From Verrucomicrobiota bacterium (lineage in GTDB: Bacteria; Verrucomicrobiota; Verrucomicrobiia; Verrucomicrobiales; Verrucomicrobiaceae), in NCBI GenBank assembly GCA_026397715.1, contig JAPLUN010000420.1:44533-108532 (forward strand): a stretch of 64,000 nt of DNA, written 5' to 3'. The notes beneath the pieces are model-generated. The model was not told the origin of the DNA. It ran no database searches and saw only the letters and a list, made by a program, of their open reading frames with translations. Positions within the stretch are counted from its first letter, which is position 1. The number at the start of each line of letters is the position of its first letter. Shown piece after piece: positions 38,624 through 47,932 of this stretch. The translations under genes and the position numbers were made by a program.

Positions 38624-39019
38624 ATGATCGATGTCGTCTTCGTCATCATGCTGTTTTTCATGGTCATGACGGGCTCCGTGAAGGTGGAGCGTGAGCTTCG
38701 CACCCGGCTGCCCAACCCCGGAAATCCGGAGCAGGCCGTGCAGTTCCCCGCTGAAGAAATCACCATCGGCATTTTTGAGGACGGCACGGTGACAATGAAC
38801 GAAGCGGCCTTTGATTCACCCAAAGACAAAAGGATGCCCATGCTGACACGCACCCTGCAGCAGCTGGCGGACTCTTCCACACGCCAGAAGCAAAAGGTAC
38901 TGGTAACGATCCAAGCCGAAGAGCAGGCGAGCTACGAGCGGGTCATTGATGTGCTCAATTCGCTGCATCAAGCCGGGATTCAAAACGTGACTTTCACGGT
39001 CGGCAACGACCCGCTTTGA
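38624..39019 (+). CDS. exbD: ExbD/TolR-like biopolymer transport protein (5' end uncertain)
   Basis: MIDVVFVIMLFFMVMTG; frame upstream of ATG encodes SDDIAIGFQIAP without a standard start before an in-frame TAA at 38570. Confidence 0.75.
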   Translation: MIDVVFVIMLFFMVMTGSVKVERELRTRLPNPGNPEQAVQFPAEEITIGIFEDGTVTMNEAAFDSPKDKRMPMLTRTLQQLADSSTRQKQKVLVTIQAEEQASYERVIDVLNSLHQAGIQNVTFTVGNDPL

Positions 39020-39061
39020 TCTCCGCCGACAGGCTTCTGCCGCAGCGCGCGTTCTTTGCGC

Positions 39062-41959
39062 ATGTCTCGCTGCTTTCTCTTCCTGCTGCTTTCAGCCAGC
39101 GCCTTCGCCCAGCTCGCCAACAGCCCGCCGGTGCCTCAGTGGCTGGCGGCACCCGATGCCGGCACGACCTTCACCCAGACCGTGAAGCATGAGGGCAAGC
39201 TGCTCAAAGCGGTGCTGCTCACCGCCAGCGATGGCGCGGTTGAGATCATGCTCGATGGCAAGAGCATCGCCACCGTCAAAGCCGCCGAAACCGCGACTGG
39301 CACCGACCTCACGCAGCAGCTGGGTGATGGCAAAGCGCATCAGCTTGGGCTGCATGTGCACGGCAAAGCGAAGACTGCCGCAAGACTGGAGCTCAATGGC
39401 GATCTCGCCGCCGTGCGCTGGATCGCCACCGATGCCGCGTGGCAGAACGCGGTGGTGGCAGGCCCCACCGATGCCGATCCGGCCACGAACCCCTTCGATT
39501 TAAAGAAGACCTTCGACGCCTACAACTCCTGGCAGCTGGCCAAACCGGGCGCGCAGAATCAGGCCACCGATCCCGCCACGCTCACCTTGCCGCCGGGTTT
39601 CAAAGCGGAGCTCATCCGCTCCGCGCAGGCGGGTGAAGACTCCTGGGTGTCGATGGCGTTTGATCCGCAGGGCCGCATAACGCTGGGCAAAGAGAAGAAG
39701 GGACTGCTGCGCCTCACACTCAGCGGCAGCGGCGACCAGAAGGTGGAAGTCATCGACGATGAGCTGCTGGAGTGCCGCGGCTTGCTGTATGCGCACGGTT
39801 CGCTGTTCGCCAACGCGAACAACTCGAAGACGCTCTACCGTCTCACCGACACGAACGGCGACGGCACCTTTGACGAGCGCAAAGAACTCGTCCGCACCGA
39901 AGGCGGCGTGGGTCATGGCCGCAATCACATCAAGCTCGGCCCGGATGGCGACATCTACGTGGCGCATGGCAACAACGTGCTGCTGCCCAAGAACCTCGAT
40001 CCCGACTCACCGCTGAAGAACTACGCCAATGACCAGCTCATCCCGAACCCGTGGGACAGCAGCATGTTTGACGGCAACGTGGAACTGCCCGCCGGCCACA
40101 TCCTGCGCGTGAAGCCGGATGGCAGCAAAGTGACGCTCCTCGCAGGTGGTTTGCGCAACCCGCTCGACATTGCTTTCAATAACAGGGGCGACTTGTTTAC
40201 GTTTGACGCGGACATGGAGCGTGATGTGGGAACGCCTTGGTACATGCCGACGCGAGTACTGCAGATTGTGCCCGGGGGTGACTACGGCTGGCGGCGTGGC
40301 ACGGGACGTTTTCCGGCGTGGTATGCGGACACGTTGCCGAGTGTGATCGATATTGGACTGTCGTCACCCACGGGGATTTACTTTGGGTATGGGGCGGAGT
40401 TTCCGCAGAAGTATCAAGACGCGCTCTACCTCCTCGACTGGAGCTATGGGCGCATCATCGCGGTGCATTTTGACAGCACCGTGACGCAGGAAACATTCAT
40501 TGCAGGCAGGCCGTTGAACGTCACCGACGGCTGTATCGGCCCTGACGGGGCTATGTGGTTTATCACGGGCGGACGCGGAACCCAGAGTGGACTCTATCGT
40601 GTGACATACACAGGTGCCGACCTTCAGAAAGCTCAGCCAGTTGCGCCAGTGAAAGGGAATCTACACACGGAAGCAATGACCAAGGCCAAGGAGAGGTTGA
40701 TTGGATCAATGCGTGCGTCGAGTGAGCCAGAGCCAGACCTGGATTTTATCTGGCGGAGTCTCTATGGTTGGTCGACTCCCACCGAAATTCGGTTTGCAGC
40801 CCGCCTCGCGCTTGAGCGCATTCCCGCAGCCCAATGGAGACAACGGGCGTTGAGAGAAAATGATAAAGACGCGACGATGGCCGCCCTGCTGGCCCTGGCA
40901 CGAGTGGGAACGGCGGAAGATCTGTCGCCCATCCTGCAACGGGTCGTGACGTTCTACCGAGACGAAGCTTTTTCGGTGGCTGCGCTTCGCACCATCAGCG
41001 TGGCCTGTGCGCGACTCGGAAGGCCGGGCGATGAAGATCAACGCAGGCTGCTGAACCACGCGGAACGCTTCTACCCGGTTTATGGAGATAAAGAAGATCT
41101 CCTTTACCAAGACCCGACCTTCCTCAACCGCGAGCTCTGCCGCCTGCTCGTCTATTTGAAATCTCCGAAGGTCATCGAGAAGACGATGCCGCTGCTCAAG
41201 GCGGCCACGACTTCGGAGGACCTCTTGTTTTACCCCTTCATGCTGCGCTATCTCAAGGACGGCTGGACGCTGGAGCAACGGAAGATCGCGTTTGAGGCGC
41301 TGAACAAGGCGGAGAAGATGAACGGGGCCTCGACCTTCTTCAAAGCGATCAGCGACACGCGCAGCGAGCTGGCGGCGGCGCTGAAGCCGGAGGAGGCCAC
41401 GCAGCTCGCAGCGGTAATCTCGCCGGCGAAGCCTGCGGTGCTTTCTGCGCATGCGCTGCCGGGGCATTCGTTCAAGAACTGGACGCTGGAAGATCTGACC
41501 CCATTGCTGGCGAAGATGGATGCGAAGACGCGCAGCCGCGACAGCGCGAAGGATGCGCTCATTCGTGCGCAGTGTGTGTTCTGCCATAAAGTGAGCAATG
41601 ACCCCGCGCTGCCAGCGGGTGTGTTTGGGCCGGATCTGGTGCAGGTGTCTGCACGCTTCAACCGCCGCGATCTGCTGGATCACATCTTGAATCCCTCCAA
41701 GTTCATCGACGAAAAATTCCGCTACGTGACGGTGAAGACCAGCGATGGCAAAACGATCACCGGCAGTCTGGAAAGCGAGGACGATGAGCGCGTGGTGCTG
41801 AAGCCGAATCCGCTCGCTCCCGAGAAGAGCGAGATCGCGAAGGCGATGATCAAGGAGCGCAGCGTGTCGGAGATTTCACCGATGCCGCAGGGCTTGCTCA
41901 ATTCGCTGAAGGCAGAGCAGATTCTCGATCTGCTGGCGTGGTTTGAGAATTTGAAGTGA
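39062..41959 (+). CDS. PVC-type membrane-bound dehydrogenase with HEAT-like repeats and heme-binding CxxCH domain
   Basis: Signal peptide; beta-propeller-like GVGHGRNHIKLGPDGDIYVAHGNN; CVFCHK; DHILNPSKFIDEKFRYVTVKTSDGKTITGSLESEDDERVVLK. Confidence 0.88.
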   Translation: MSRCFLFLLLSASAFAQLANSPPVPQWLAAPDAGTTFTQTVKHEGKLLKAVLLTASDGAVEIMLDGKSIATVKAAETATGTDLTQQLGDGKAHQLGLHVHGKAKTAARLELNGDLAAVRWIATDAAWQNAVVAGPTDADPATNPFDLKKTFDAYNSWQLAKPGAQNQATDPATLTLPPGFKAELIRSAQAGEDSWVSMAFDPQGRITLGKEKKGLLRLTLSGSGDQKVEVIDDELLECRGLLYAHGSLFANANNSKTLYRLTDTNGDGTFDERKELVRTEGGVGHGRNHIKLGPDGDIYVAHGNNVLLPKNLDPDSPLKNYANDQLIPNPWDSSMFDGNVELPAGHILRVKPDGSKVTLLAGGLRNPLDIAFNNRGDLFTFDADMERDVGTPWYMPTRVLQIVPGGDYGWRRGTGRFPAWYADTLPSVIDIGLSSPTGIYFGYGAEFPQKYQDALYLLDWSYGRIIAVHFDSTVTQETFIAGRPLNVTDGCIGPDGAMWFITGGRGTQSGLYRVTYTGADLQKAQPVAPVKGNLHTEAMTKAKERLIGSMRASSEPEPDLDFIWRSLYGWSTPTEIRFAARLALERIPAAQWRQRALRENDKDATMAALLALARVGTAEDLSPILQRVVTFYRDEAFSVAALRTISVACARLGRPGDEDQRRLLNHAERFYPVYGDKEDLLYQDPTFLNRELCRLLVYLKSPKVIEKTMPLLKAATTSEDLLFYPFMLRYLKDGWTLEQRKIAFEALNKAEKMNGASTFFKAISDTRSELAAALKPEEATQLAAVISPAKPAVLSAHALPGHSFKNWTLEDLTPLLAKMDAKTRSRDSAKDALIRAQCVFCHKVSNDPALPAGVFGPDLVQVSARFNRRDLLDHILNPSKFIDEKFRYVTVKTSDGKTITGSLESEDDERVVLKPNPLAPEKSEIAKAMIKERSVSEISPMPQGLLNSLKAEQILDLLAWFENLK

Positions 41960-41999
41960 GGGTTTTTCATGCGGTGCCCGCGAAGCGCAATCGCTGGGG

Positions 42000-42059
42000 T
42001 AGAGCGGGCAATCTTGCCCGCGCAGCAGGCGGCTTCTCGGGCAAGATTGCCCGAGCTAC
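42000..42059. repeat. REP-like inverted repeat (family 1, copy 2)
   Basis: GTAGAGCGGGCAATCTTGCCCGC ... TCGGGCAAGATTGCCCGAGCTAC; 20/23 pairing. Confidence 0.82.
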
Positions 42060-42143
42060 CATGGCTTCGCACACGTCCCTGCCACATGCCTGCCTTTTGC
42101 GCCGCACAGTTGACACGGCGCATGAGGCTACCATACTCGCACC

Positions 42144-42569
42144 ATGTCCTCCTGCTCCAAAGCATCGCTGCTGCCGCGAATCGCGCGGCTGGTGATCGTG
42201 GGGACGATCTGTCTGTCTCTGGGTCTGCACTGGGCCTTGCTGCAAGGCGTCGCGTGGGCGGGGATGCTGGTCTCCTTTGCCAGCAAAGGGACGGTGCTGG
42301 AGGCGGTGCAGAAAACCTTCGATGGGCAGCACGGCTGCCCGCTTTGCAAAAAAGTGAAGGAAGGCAGCAACTCCAACCGCAAGCAGCCGCAGCAGGCGGG
42401 ACAGTCCATGCAGAAGATCAACGCTGTGCTGGTGGAGATGACGACCTTGGTCGCACCTGCAGGAAACATTTTCTCATTCGTGCCGCTGCACGAAACGTTG
42501 GTGCAACGCACCGAACTGCCGGAGACGCCACCGCCACGATACGGCAGCAACCTCCGCTCTCTGAGTTGA
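42144..42569 (+). CDS. Small CxxC membrane protein (DUF2946-like), paralog A
   Basis: TM segment GLHWALLQGVAWAGMLVSFA, FDGQHGCPLCKKVKEG, ELPETPPPRYG. Confidence 0.72.
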   Translation: MSSCSKASLLPRIARLVIVGTICLSLGLHWALLQGVAWAGMLVSFASKGTVLEAVQKTFDGQHGCPLCKKVKEGSNSNRKQPQQAGQSMQKINAVLVEMTTLVAPAGNIFSFVPLHETLVQRTELPETPPPRYGSNLRSLS

Positions 42570-42716
42570 GCCTCATGCACGCACCCGCCGCCTGAACTCG
42601 CAGGCGTGTGATCTGCCGCGTGTCTGCAAACACCCCATCCGCACCGCCATGCCCTGAAGGGACGCACATGGCGCGTGAGGTCTTCAGTTCATGCGTCCCT
42701 ACTCATTCATCTTTTC

Positions 42717-43205
42717 ATGTTCCTTTTTTCAAAACACCTCCTCGCAGCCGTTTGCGTGCTGCCCTTCACTTCACTCATCCACGCTCAGGAAGCGGCTCCT
42801 TCGGCGGAGTCCCTCACACGCGGCCAGACGGTTTACATGCAGGTCTGCTTCGCGTGCCATCAACCCACCGGTCTGGGCCTGCCGGGCATGTTTCCGCCGC
42901 TGGCCAGCTCGGACTGGGTGGCGGCGAAAAAGCCGGATCGCATCATCCGCATGGTGCTGCATGGCTTCACCGGACCCATCACGCTCAATGGCAAACCCTT
43001 TGCCTCTCCCGCGCCGCTGATGCCGCCACAGGGTGCGGCACTGAGCGACACGCAAATCGCCGATGTGCTGAGCTATGTGCGCAGCAGCTTTGGCAACAAA
43101 GCGGGGGCCGTCACGCCCGCTGAGGTCGCTGCCATCCGTGAGGCTGAGAAGGCGCGCAGCGCGATGTGGACGGAGGCCGAAATCCTCAAAATCCCCACCG
43201 AATAA
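42717..43205 (+). CDS. Class I cytochrome c, secreted
   Basis: Signal peptide; VCFACHQPTGLGLPGMFPPLASSDWV; ALSDTQIADVLSYVRSSFGN. Confidence 0.88.
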   Translation: MFLFSKHLLAAVCVLPFTSLIHAQEAAPSAESLTRGQTVYMQVCFACHQPTGLGLPGMFPPLASSDWVAAKKPDRIIRMVLHGFTGPITLNGKPFASPAPLMPPQGAALSDTQIADVLSYVRSSFGNKAGAVTPAEVAAIREAEKARSAMWTEAEILKIPTE

Positions 43206-43209
43206 CACG

Positions 43210-43935
43210 ATGCCGGATTCACCTTCAGAGTCTCCGTCTCCGGGCATTCGCTACACCTCCGCCGGTGATGATCTTCGCGTAAGCACCGGCTCCTGGGTGC
43301 GCATGGTGCTGGGCATCGGCATGGCCATCGCGGGTGTGCTGGTGCTGGGGCATTACGCCCGGCAGGCGCTCCCGCAGGCACCGCTGCCAGTGGTCACGCA
43401 AATCAAAAGCGACCTCGAAGCCACCGAGCGCAGCGGGCAGACGGTGAAACTTTCCGCCCTGCGCGGGAAGGTCACCGTCATGGCCTGTCTCTACACCGTG
43501 TGCCCGCATGGATGCGCGGCGGTGGTGGCGCAGATGCAGAAGCTCAATGCCGCCTACCGCACGCGGCCGGATTTCCATCTGGTCTCTCTTGCGGTGGCGC
43601 CGGAGCGCGACACCTCGGGCTTCCTCAAGGCCTACGCCGAAGGCGTGGGTGCCAGGCCCGAAGATCCCTGGTGGTTCGTGACCGGTGAGCAGCAGCGCAT
43701 CTGGGACTACATGACTCATGATCTGCAGCTGCAGGCTCCCGCCGCCATCCCGGAGGAAAAGCGCATCAACCCGCTGGACCTCTACGAGCACGACCTGCGC
43801 ATGGTCCTCATCGACCGTCAGGGCCGCGTGCGCGGCTACTACGCCGTCTTCCACCCTCAAGCCGAGATCGCCACGATCATGACTGAAAAGCTCAGCCGTG
43901 ACGTGCAGCGTCTTCTCGACAACCCCGCTGAATAA
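43210..43935 (+). CDS. SCO1/SenC-like copper chaperone
   Basis: MACLYTVCPHGCAAVVAQMQKL (CxxxC) and VSLAVAPERDTSGFLKAYAEGVGA. Confidence 0.82.
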   Translation: MPDSPSESPSPGIRYTSAGDDLRVSTGSWVRMVLGIGMAIAGVLVLGHYARQALPQAPLPVVTQIKSDLEATERSGQTVKLSALRGKVTVMACLYTVCPHGCAAVVAQMQKLNAAYRTRPDFHLVSLAVAPERDTSGFLKAYAEGVGARPEDPWWFVTGEQQRIWDYMTHDLQLQAPAAIPEEKRINPLDLYEHDLRMVLIDRQGRVRGYYAVFHPQAEIATIMTEKLSRDVQRLLDNPAE

Positions 43936-43961
43936 TCAACACACCCCACATCCAAAATTTA

Positions 43962-44278
43962 TGAAACACCTTCTCACACTCCTCCTCAGTCTCATCACCA
44001 TCGCCTCATGCAACGCCGGAGATCCGGTGACATTCGTCTATCAGGGCGAAGTCGCGGGCATCATGTGCATCCACTGCACCAACAAAGTCGAAGCTGCGAT
44101 GAAGAAGCTCCCCGACGTGCAGAGCGTCAAAATCACGCGCAATGAAAAAGGCGGCCTGCCCAGGCTCGAAATCATCGCCACCAACGCGAGGATCACCCGC
44201 GAAGACGCCGTGAAGGCGCTGGGGGACGATGCGAAGATGTATGACATCCGCAGCCTGAAGCTGGTCAAGGCGAAGTAA
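43962..44278 (+). CDS. Secreted heavy-metal-associated (HMA) domain protein
   Basis: Signal peptide; AGIMCIHCTNKVEAAMKKLPDVQSVKITRN (CxxC). Confidence 0.82.
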
Positions 44279-44327
44279 CCCCGTGCATGTCTTGACACTG
44301 AAACTCCCGCTTCCATAATCGCCCCGC

Positions 44328-44750
44328 ATGTTTCCCGCCGCATCTGCACCTCCACGTCCCTGGCTGCGCCACGCGCAGCGCGGGACGGTGCTGCTGCTGT
44401 GCCTGGCGCTGGGGCTGCAATGGGCGCTGCTGCAAGGCATCGCATGGACGGGGATGTTCATCAGCTTTGCGCGTGAGGGATCGGTGATCGAGGCCGTGGA
44501 GAAGACCTTTGACGGGCAGCATGCCTGCGAGCTGTGCAAGAAGGTGAAGGAGGGGACGCAGGACTCCAACAACCACGAACAAGGCACGCAGGAAGAGGGT
44601 GCCGGGAAGGGGCTGGCTGCGGTGCTCACGAGCACCGTGGTGCTGATTCCTCCCGCAGGAGATACGATTTCATTCGCGATGATTCGCGAAATGATGGTGA
44701 AGCGAAACGAGATGCCGGAGACGCCACCGCCACGACGCGGGCAGGTCTGA
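44328..44750 (+). CDS. Small CxxC membrane protein (DUF2946-like), paralog B
   Basis: GLQWALLQGIAWTGMFISFAREGSVIEAVEKTFDGQHACELCKKVKEG ... EMPETPPPRRG. Confidence 0.72.
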   Translation: MFPAASAPPRPWLRHAQRGTVLLLCLALGLQWALLQGIAWTGMFISFAREGSVIEAVEKTFDGQHACELCKKVKEGTQDSNNHEQGTQEEGAGKGLAAVLTSTVVLIPPAGDTISFAMIREMMVKRNEMPETPPPRRGQV

Positions 44751-44756
44751 ACAAGC

Positions 44757-44790
44757 AGAGCGGTTTTGGAAAACCGCTGCTCTCCTCCAT
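44757..44790. terminator. Hairpin between paralog B and the TonB receptor (terminator/attenuator-like)
   Basis: AGAGCGGTTTTGGAAAACCGCTgCTCT stem; no strong T-run. Confidence 0.45.
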
Positions 44791-44869
44791 ACGCCGGGCT
44801 TCGAAGTCCGGCCCACCCCCATGCGCATGCCGCCTTCTCTGCGGCTGCCATTTTGCCTCTCATTATTTC

Positions 44870-46993
44870 ATGAAACCATTTTCTATTCTCTTTTCTCTCT
44901 CTCTGACCGGCGCTGCGCTCGCGCAGCCTGCCACCTCGAAACTCCCCCCGACGACCGAACTCAAGGAAGTCATCATCACGGCGAAGAAAGATTCGCCTTC
45001 ACTCACAGTCCCAAGCCTGGAACTCCGCAAGGAACAGATCGCTGCATCCACGCCCGGCGGCGCCGGTGTGGTGGACGCGGAGTTTTACAAACGCGGCCGT
45101 GCCTCCACGCTGAAGGACGCGCTGGACTTCGCACCCGGCGTGCTGATTCAATCGCGCTTCGGTGCGGAGGAGTCGCGCCTTTCCATCCGTGGCTCCGGCC
45201 TGCAGCGCACCTTCCATGGTCGCGGCATCTGGTTGATGCAGGATGGCATCCCGCTGAACCTGGCGGACGGCGGCTTTGACATGCAGGCCATCGAGCCGCT
45301 GACGGCGAACTACATCGAAGTCTTCCGTGGTGCGAACGCGCTGCAGTACGGCTCCTCCACACTCGGGGGTGCGATCAACTTCATCTCCAACACGGGCTAC
45401 ACCGCGCCTGCCAGCCAGGCGCGCGTGGAGATCGGCAGCTTCAACACGCAGCGCGCGCAGATCTCCTCCGGCTTTGTCAGCGGGAACACGGATGTGTACG
45501 TGAGCATCACCGCTTCCCACACGGACGGATTCCGCGACTGGAGCAAGCAGGAGAGCTTCCGCGTCTTTGCGAACGTGGGCACCAAGATCAGCCCGAACTT
45601 GGAGAACCGCATCTACGTCACCTATGTTGACAGCAACTCCCAGCTCCCCGGAAACCTGACCAAGGCGCAGATGCAGGCCAATCCGCAGCAGGCCGCGCGG
45701 GGTTCCTTCATCCCGACCGCGCCCGGCGGCGCAGGCTACCAGGAGCGCAACTACCGGCTCTTCCGTCTGGCGGACAAGCTGACCTACAGCGACGGAGACA
45801 ACACCCTGACGCTGTCCACCTTCTGGTCATGGAAGGATCTGAATCATCCGATCTTCCAGGTCATTGACCAGCTCAGCAACGACCTCGGCTTTGACCTGCG
45901 CTACGAGCACAAGGGCAGTCTGCTGGGGCATGAAAACACCCTCACCGTGGGCACGGGCTTCATGTATGGCGGGACGAATGACAACCGCTTCTTCAACATC
46001 AATGGCTCACGTGGTGCGCAGGTGGCCGCCTACCGCCTGCAGGCCACGAACTTCAACTTCTACTTCCAGGACAAGCTGCAGCTCACGGAGAAGCTCTCCG
46101 CGTTTGCCGGTGCGCAGGTGGCCTATGCCTCACGCGAGCTGGACGAGCTGCAGTTCTTCACCGGCCCCAATCCGCCCGGCCAGTTCGGCCTGCCAAACAC
46201 CTTCAACAACAGCGACCGCCTGGAAGCCTGGGGCTTCAGTCCAAAACTCGGTCTGCTCTACGAAGTGGACCCCAAGACACAGATCTATTTCAACGCGAGC
46301 CGCAGCTTCGAACCGCCCACCTTGGGCGAGGCCACACCCGCCGGCACGGGCCTGCTGCAGTTGAAGCCGCAGACCGCCACCACCTTGGAAATCGGCACGC
46401 GCGGCCAGCGCGACCGTGTCTCCTGGGACTTCAGCTACTACTATGCGTGGGTGGAGCGCGAGCTGCTCGGCCTGGGCTCCCCCATCCTCACCCCCACGAC
46501 CACCGTGAACGCCGGCAGCACCATCCATCAGGGCGTCGAATTCGCGCTGAATGCGGATCTGCTGCGCGGCCTCGCGGTTTCATCCGACCGCCTGGTTCTG
46601 AACCAGAACTTCCTCTGGAACAACTTCAGCTTCAACAAGGACGCCGCCTATGGCAGCCGCCTGCTGCCCGGCTACTCGCCGGTGTATTACCGCGCGCAGC
46701 TCATCTATGAGCATCCCTGCGGCTTTTACGCCGGCCCCACGCTGGAGTGGTCTCCCTTCCGCTATGCCGCCGACCTGGCACGCACCACCTTTGCAGATCC
46801 GTATGCGCTGCTGGGCCTGAAGTTCGGCTACCGCACCAAGAAGGGCCTGTCCTTCTACGTTGAGGCCCGCAACCTCACCGACGAAAACTACAGCCCCACC
46901 GTCAACGTGGTGACCAATGCCACCACCTCCCCCGCCGTGTTCCTTCCCGGCGACGGCCGCTCCTTCTACGGCGGCATCGAGTGGAAGTGGTGA
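44870..46993 (+). CDS. TonB-dependent outer-membrane receptor
   Basis: Signal peptide; plug SRLSIRGSGLQRTFHGRGIWLMQDGIPLNLADG; YIEVFRGANALQYGSSTLGGAINFIS; C-terminal DGRSFYGGIEWKW. Confidence 0.93.
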   Translation: MKPFSILFSLSLTGAALAQPATSKLPPTTELKEVIITAKKDSPSLTVPSLELRKEQIAASTPGGAGVVDAEFYKRGRASTLKDALDFAPGVLIQSRFGAEESRLSIRGSGLQRTFHGRGIWLMQDGIPLNLADGGFDMQAIEPLTANYIEVFRGANALQYGSSTLGGAINFISNTGYTAPASQARVEIGSFNTQRAQISSGFVSGNTDVYVSITASHTDGFRDWSKQESFRVFANVGTKISPNLENRIYVTYVDSNSQLPGNLTKAQMQANPQQAARGSFIPTAPGGAGYQERNYRLFRLADKLTYSDGDNTLTLSTFWSWKDLNHPIFQVIDQLSNDLGFDLRYEHKGSLLGHENTLTVGTGFMYGGTNDNRFFNINGSRGAQVAAYRLQATNFNFYFQDKLQLTEKLSAFAGAQVAYASRELDELQFFTGPNPPGQFGLPNTFNNSDRLEAWGFSPKLGLLYEVDPKTQIYFNASRSFEPPTLGEATPAGTGLLQLKPQTATTLEIGTRGQRDRVSWDFSYYYAWVERELLGLGSPILTPTTTVNAGSTIHQGVEFALNADLLRGLAVSSDRLVLNQNFLWNNFSFNKDAAYGSRLLPGYSPVYYRAQLIYEHPCGFYAGPTLEWSPFRYAADLARTTFADPYALLGLKFGYRTKKGLSFYVEARNLTDENYSPTVNVVTNATTSPAVFLPGDGRSFYGGIEWKW

Positions 46994-47004
46994 GGGCCTC
47001 CTGC

Positions 47005-47150
47005 TGTAGGATGGGTGTGGCGACAGCCCGCCCGTCCCTCAGCGCATCGAAAACACACCGGCCTGCGAACGTTCTCGCAGTCGGGCGGTTTGGCGAAGCC
47101 ACTTTGATGTGATTGAGAGAACCCCATCCGCCAAACACACCCAACCTACG
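47005..47150. repeat. Dispersed MITE-like element (family 2, copy 2, inverted relative to copy 1)
   Basis: Reverse complement shares CGTAGGTTGGGTGTGTTTGGCGGATGG, CTTCGCCAAACCGCCCGACT, GCTGAGGGACGGGCGGGCT.TCGCCACACCCATCCTAC with 37559-37705. Confidence 0.82.
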
Positions 47151-47195
47151 GCCAAGCCACCCCACCGTTCGTCATTCGTCATTTCCTTTCCCCTC

Positions 47196-47900
47196 ATGAA
47201 CTCCCGCCTCATCCGCAAACTCCACCGCTGGCTCGGCCTGCTCTTCAGTGTCTCCGTGCTCATCGCCTCCGGCAGCGGCGTCCTGCACAATGTCATGACG
47301 CGCACCCAGGCGCCACCACCGCAGGCGAAGCCCTCGGGCGGCGGCATGGATGTGAACGCGATCAAAGTCAGCGTGGCCGAGGCGGTCGCCAAACTGGCCG
47401 AAGAAAAACCCGAGGTGCAGGCGGTCAATCTGCGCGGCATCGGCGGCCAGCCCTGGTACCAGATTTACACCAAGACCTCACGCGCACCGCAGTACGTCAG
47501 CGCCGTGGATGGCAAGGTGGACTCCGCCATGGATGAAGCCTACGCCGCCGAGATCGCGAAAAATTTCCTCGCTGGAGCCGGGGTGAAAAAGACGGACTTC
47601 CTCACCGCCTTCAACACCGAGTACATCAACATCTTCCGCATCCTGCCCGTGTACCGCTTTGACACCGGAGATGCGCTGGACACCCGCGTCTATGTCTCCA
47701 CCACCACCGGCAGCGTGACGCGCCACACCGACAAGCAGCGCCAGTTTGAAGCCACCGTGTTCACAAACTTCCACAAGCTCGGCTTCATCCCCAACAAGGA
47801 CACCCGCGACCTCGTGCTCACCGTGGTGACCTTCGGCGTCTTCCTCGTCGCCTGCCTCGGCATCGCGCTTTTCTTTGCCACCCGGCCAAAGAAACGGTGA
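47196..47900 (+). CDS. PepSY-domain membrane protein
   Basis: LIRKLHRWLGLLFSVSVLIASGSGVLHNV; VYVSTTTGSVTRHTDKQRQFEATVFTNFHKLGF; C-terminal TM. Confidence 0.85.
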   Translation: MNSRLIRKLHRWLGLLFSVSVLIASGSGVLHNVMTRTQAPPPQAKPSGGGMDVNAIKVSVAEAVAKLAEEKPEVQAVNLRGIGGQPWYQIYTKTSRAPQYVSAVDGKVDSAMDEAYAAEIAKNFLAGAGVKKTDFLTAFNTEYINIFRILPVYRFDTGDALDTRVYVSTTTGSVTRHTDKQRQFEATVFTNFHKLGFIPNKDTRDLVLTVVTFGVFLVACLGIALFFATRPKKR

Positions 47901-47932
47901 GAGTTCACTCGCGGCTGAGTATAAAATGAAGC

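Noticed and set aside
42657-42700. Small inverted repeat GGGACGCACATG ... CATGCGTCCCT as an independent mobile element
   Set aside because: Only one copy noticed and arms are short; kept only as a possible regulatory hairpin.
44534-44869. N-terminal extension of the TonB receptor ORF
   Set aside because: Overlaps paralog B out of frame; signal peptide starts at 44870.
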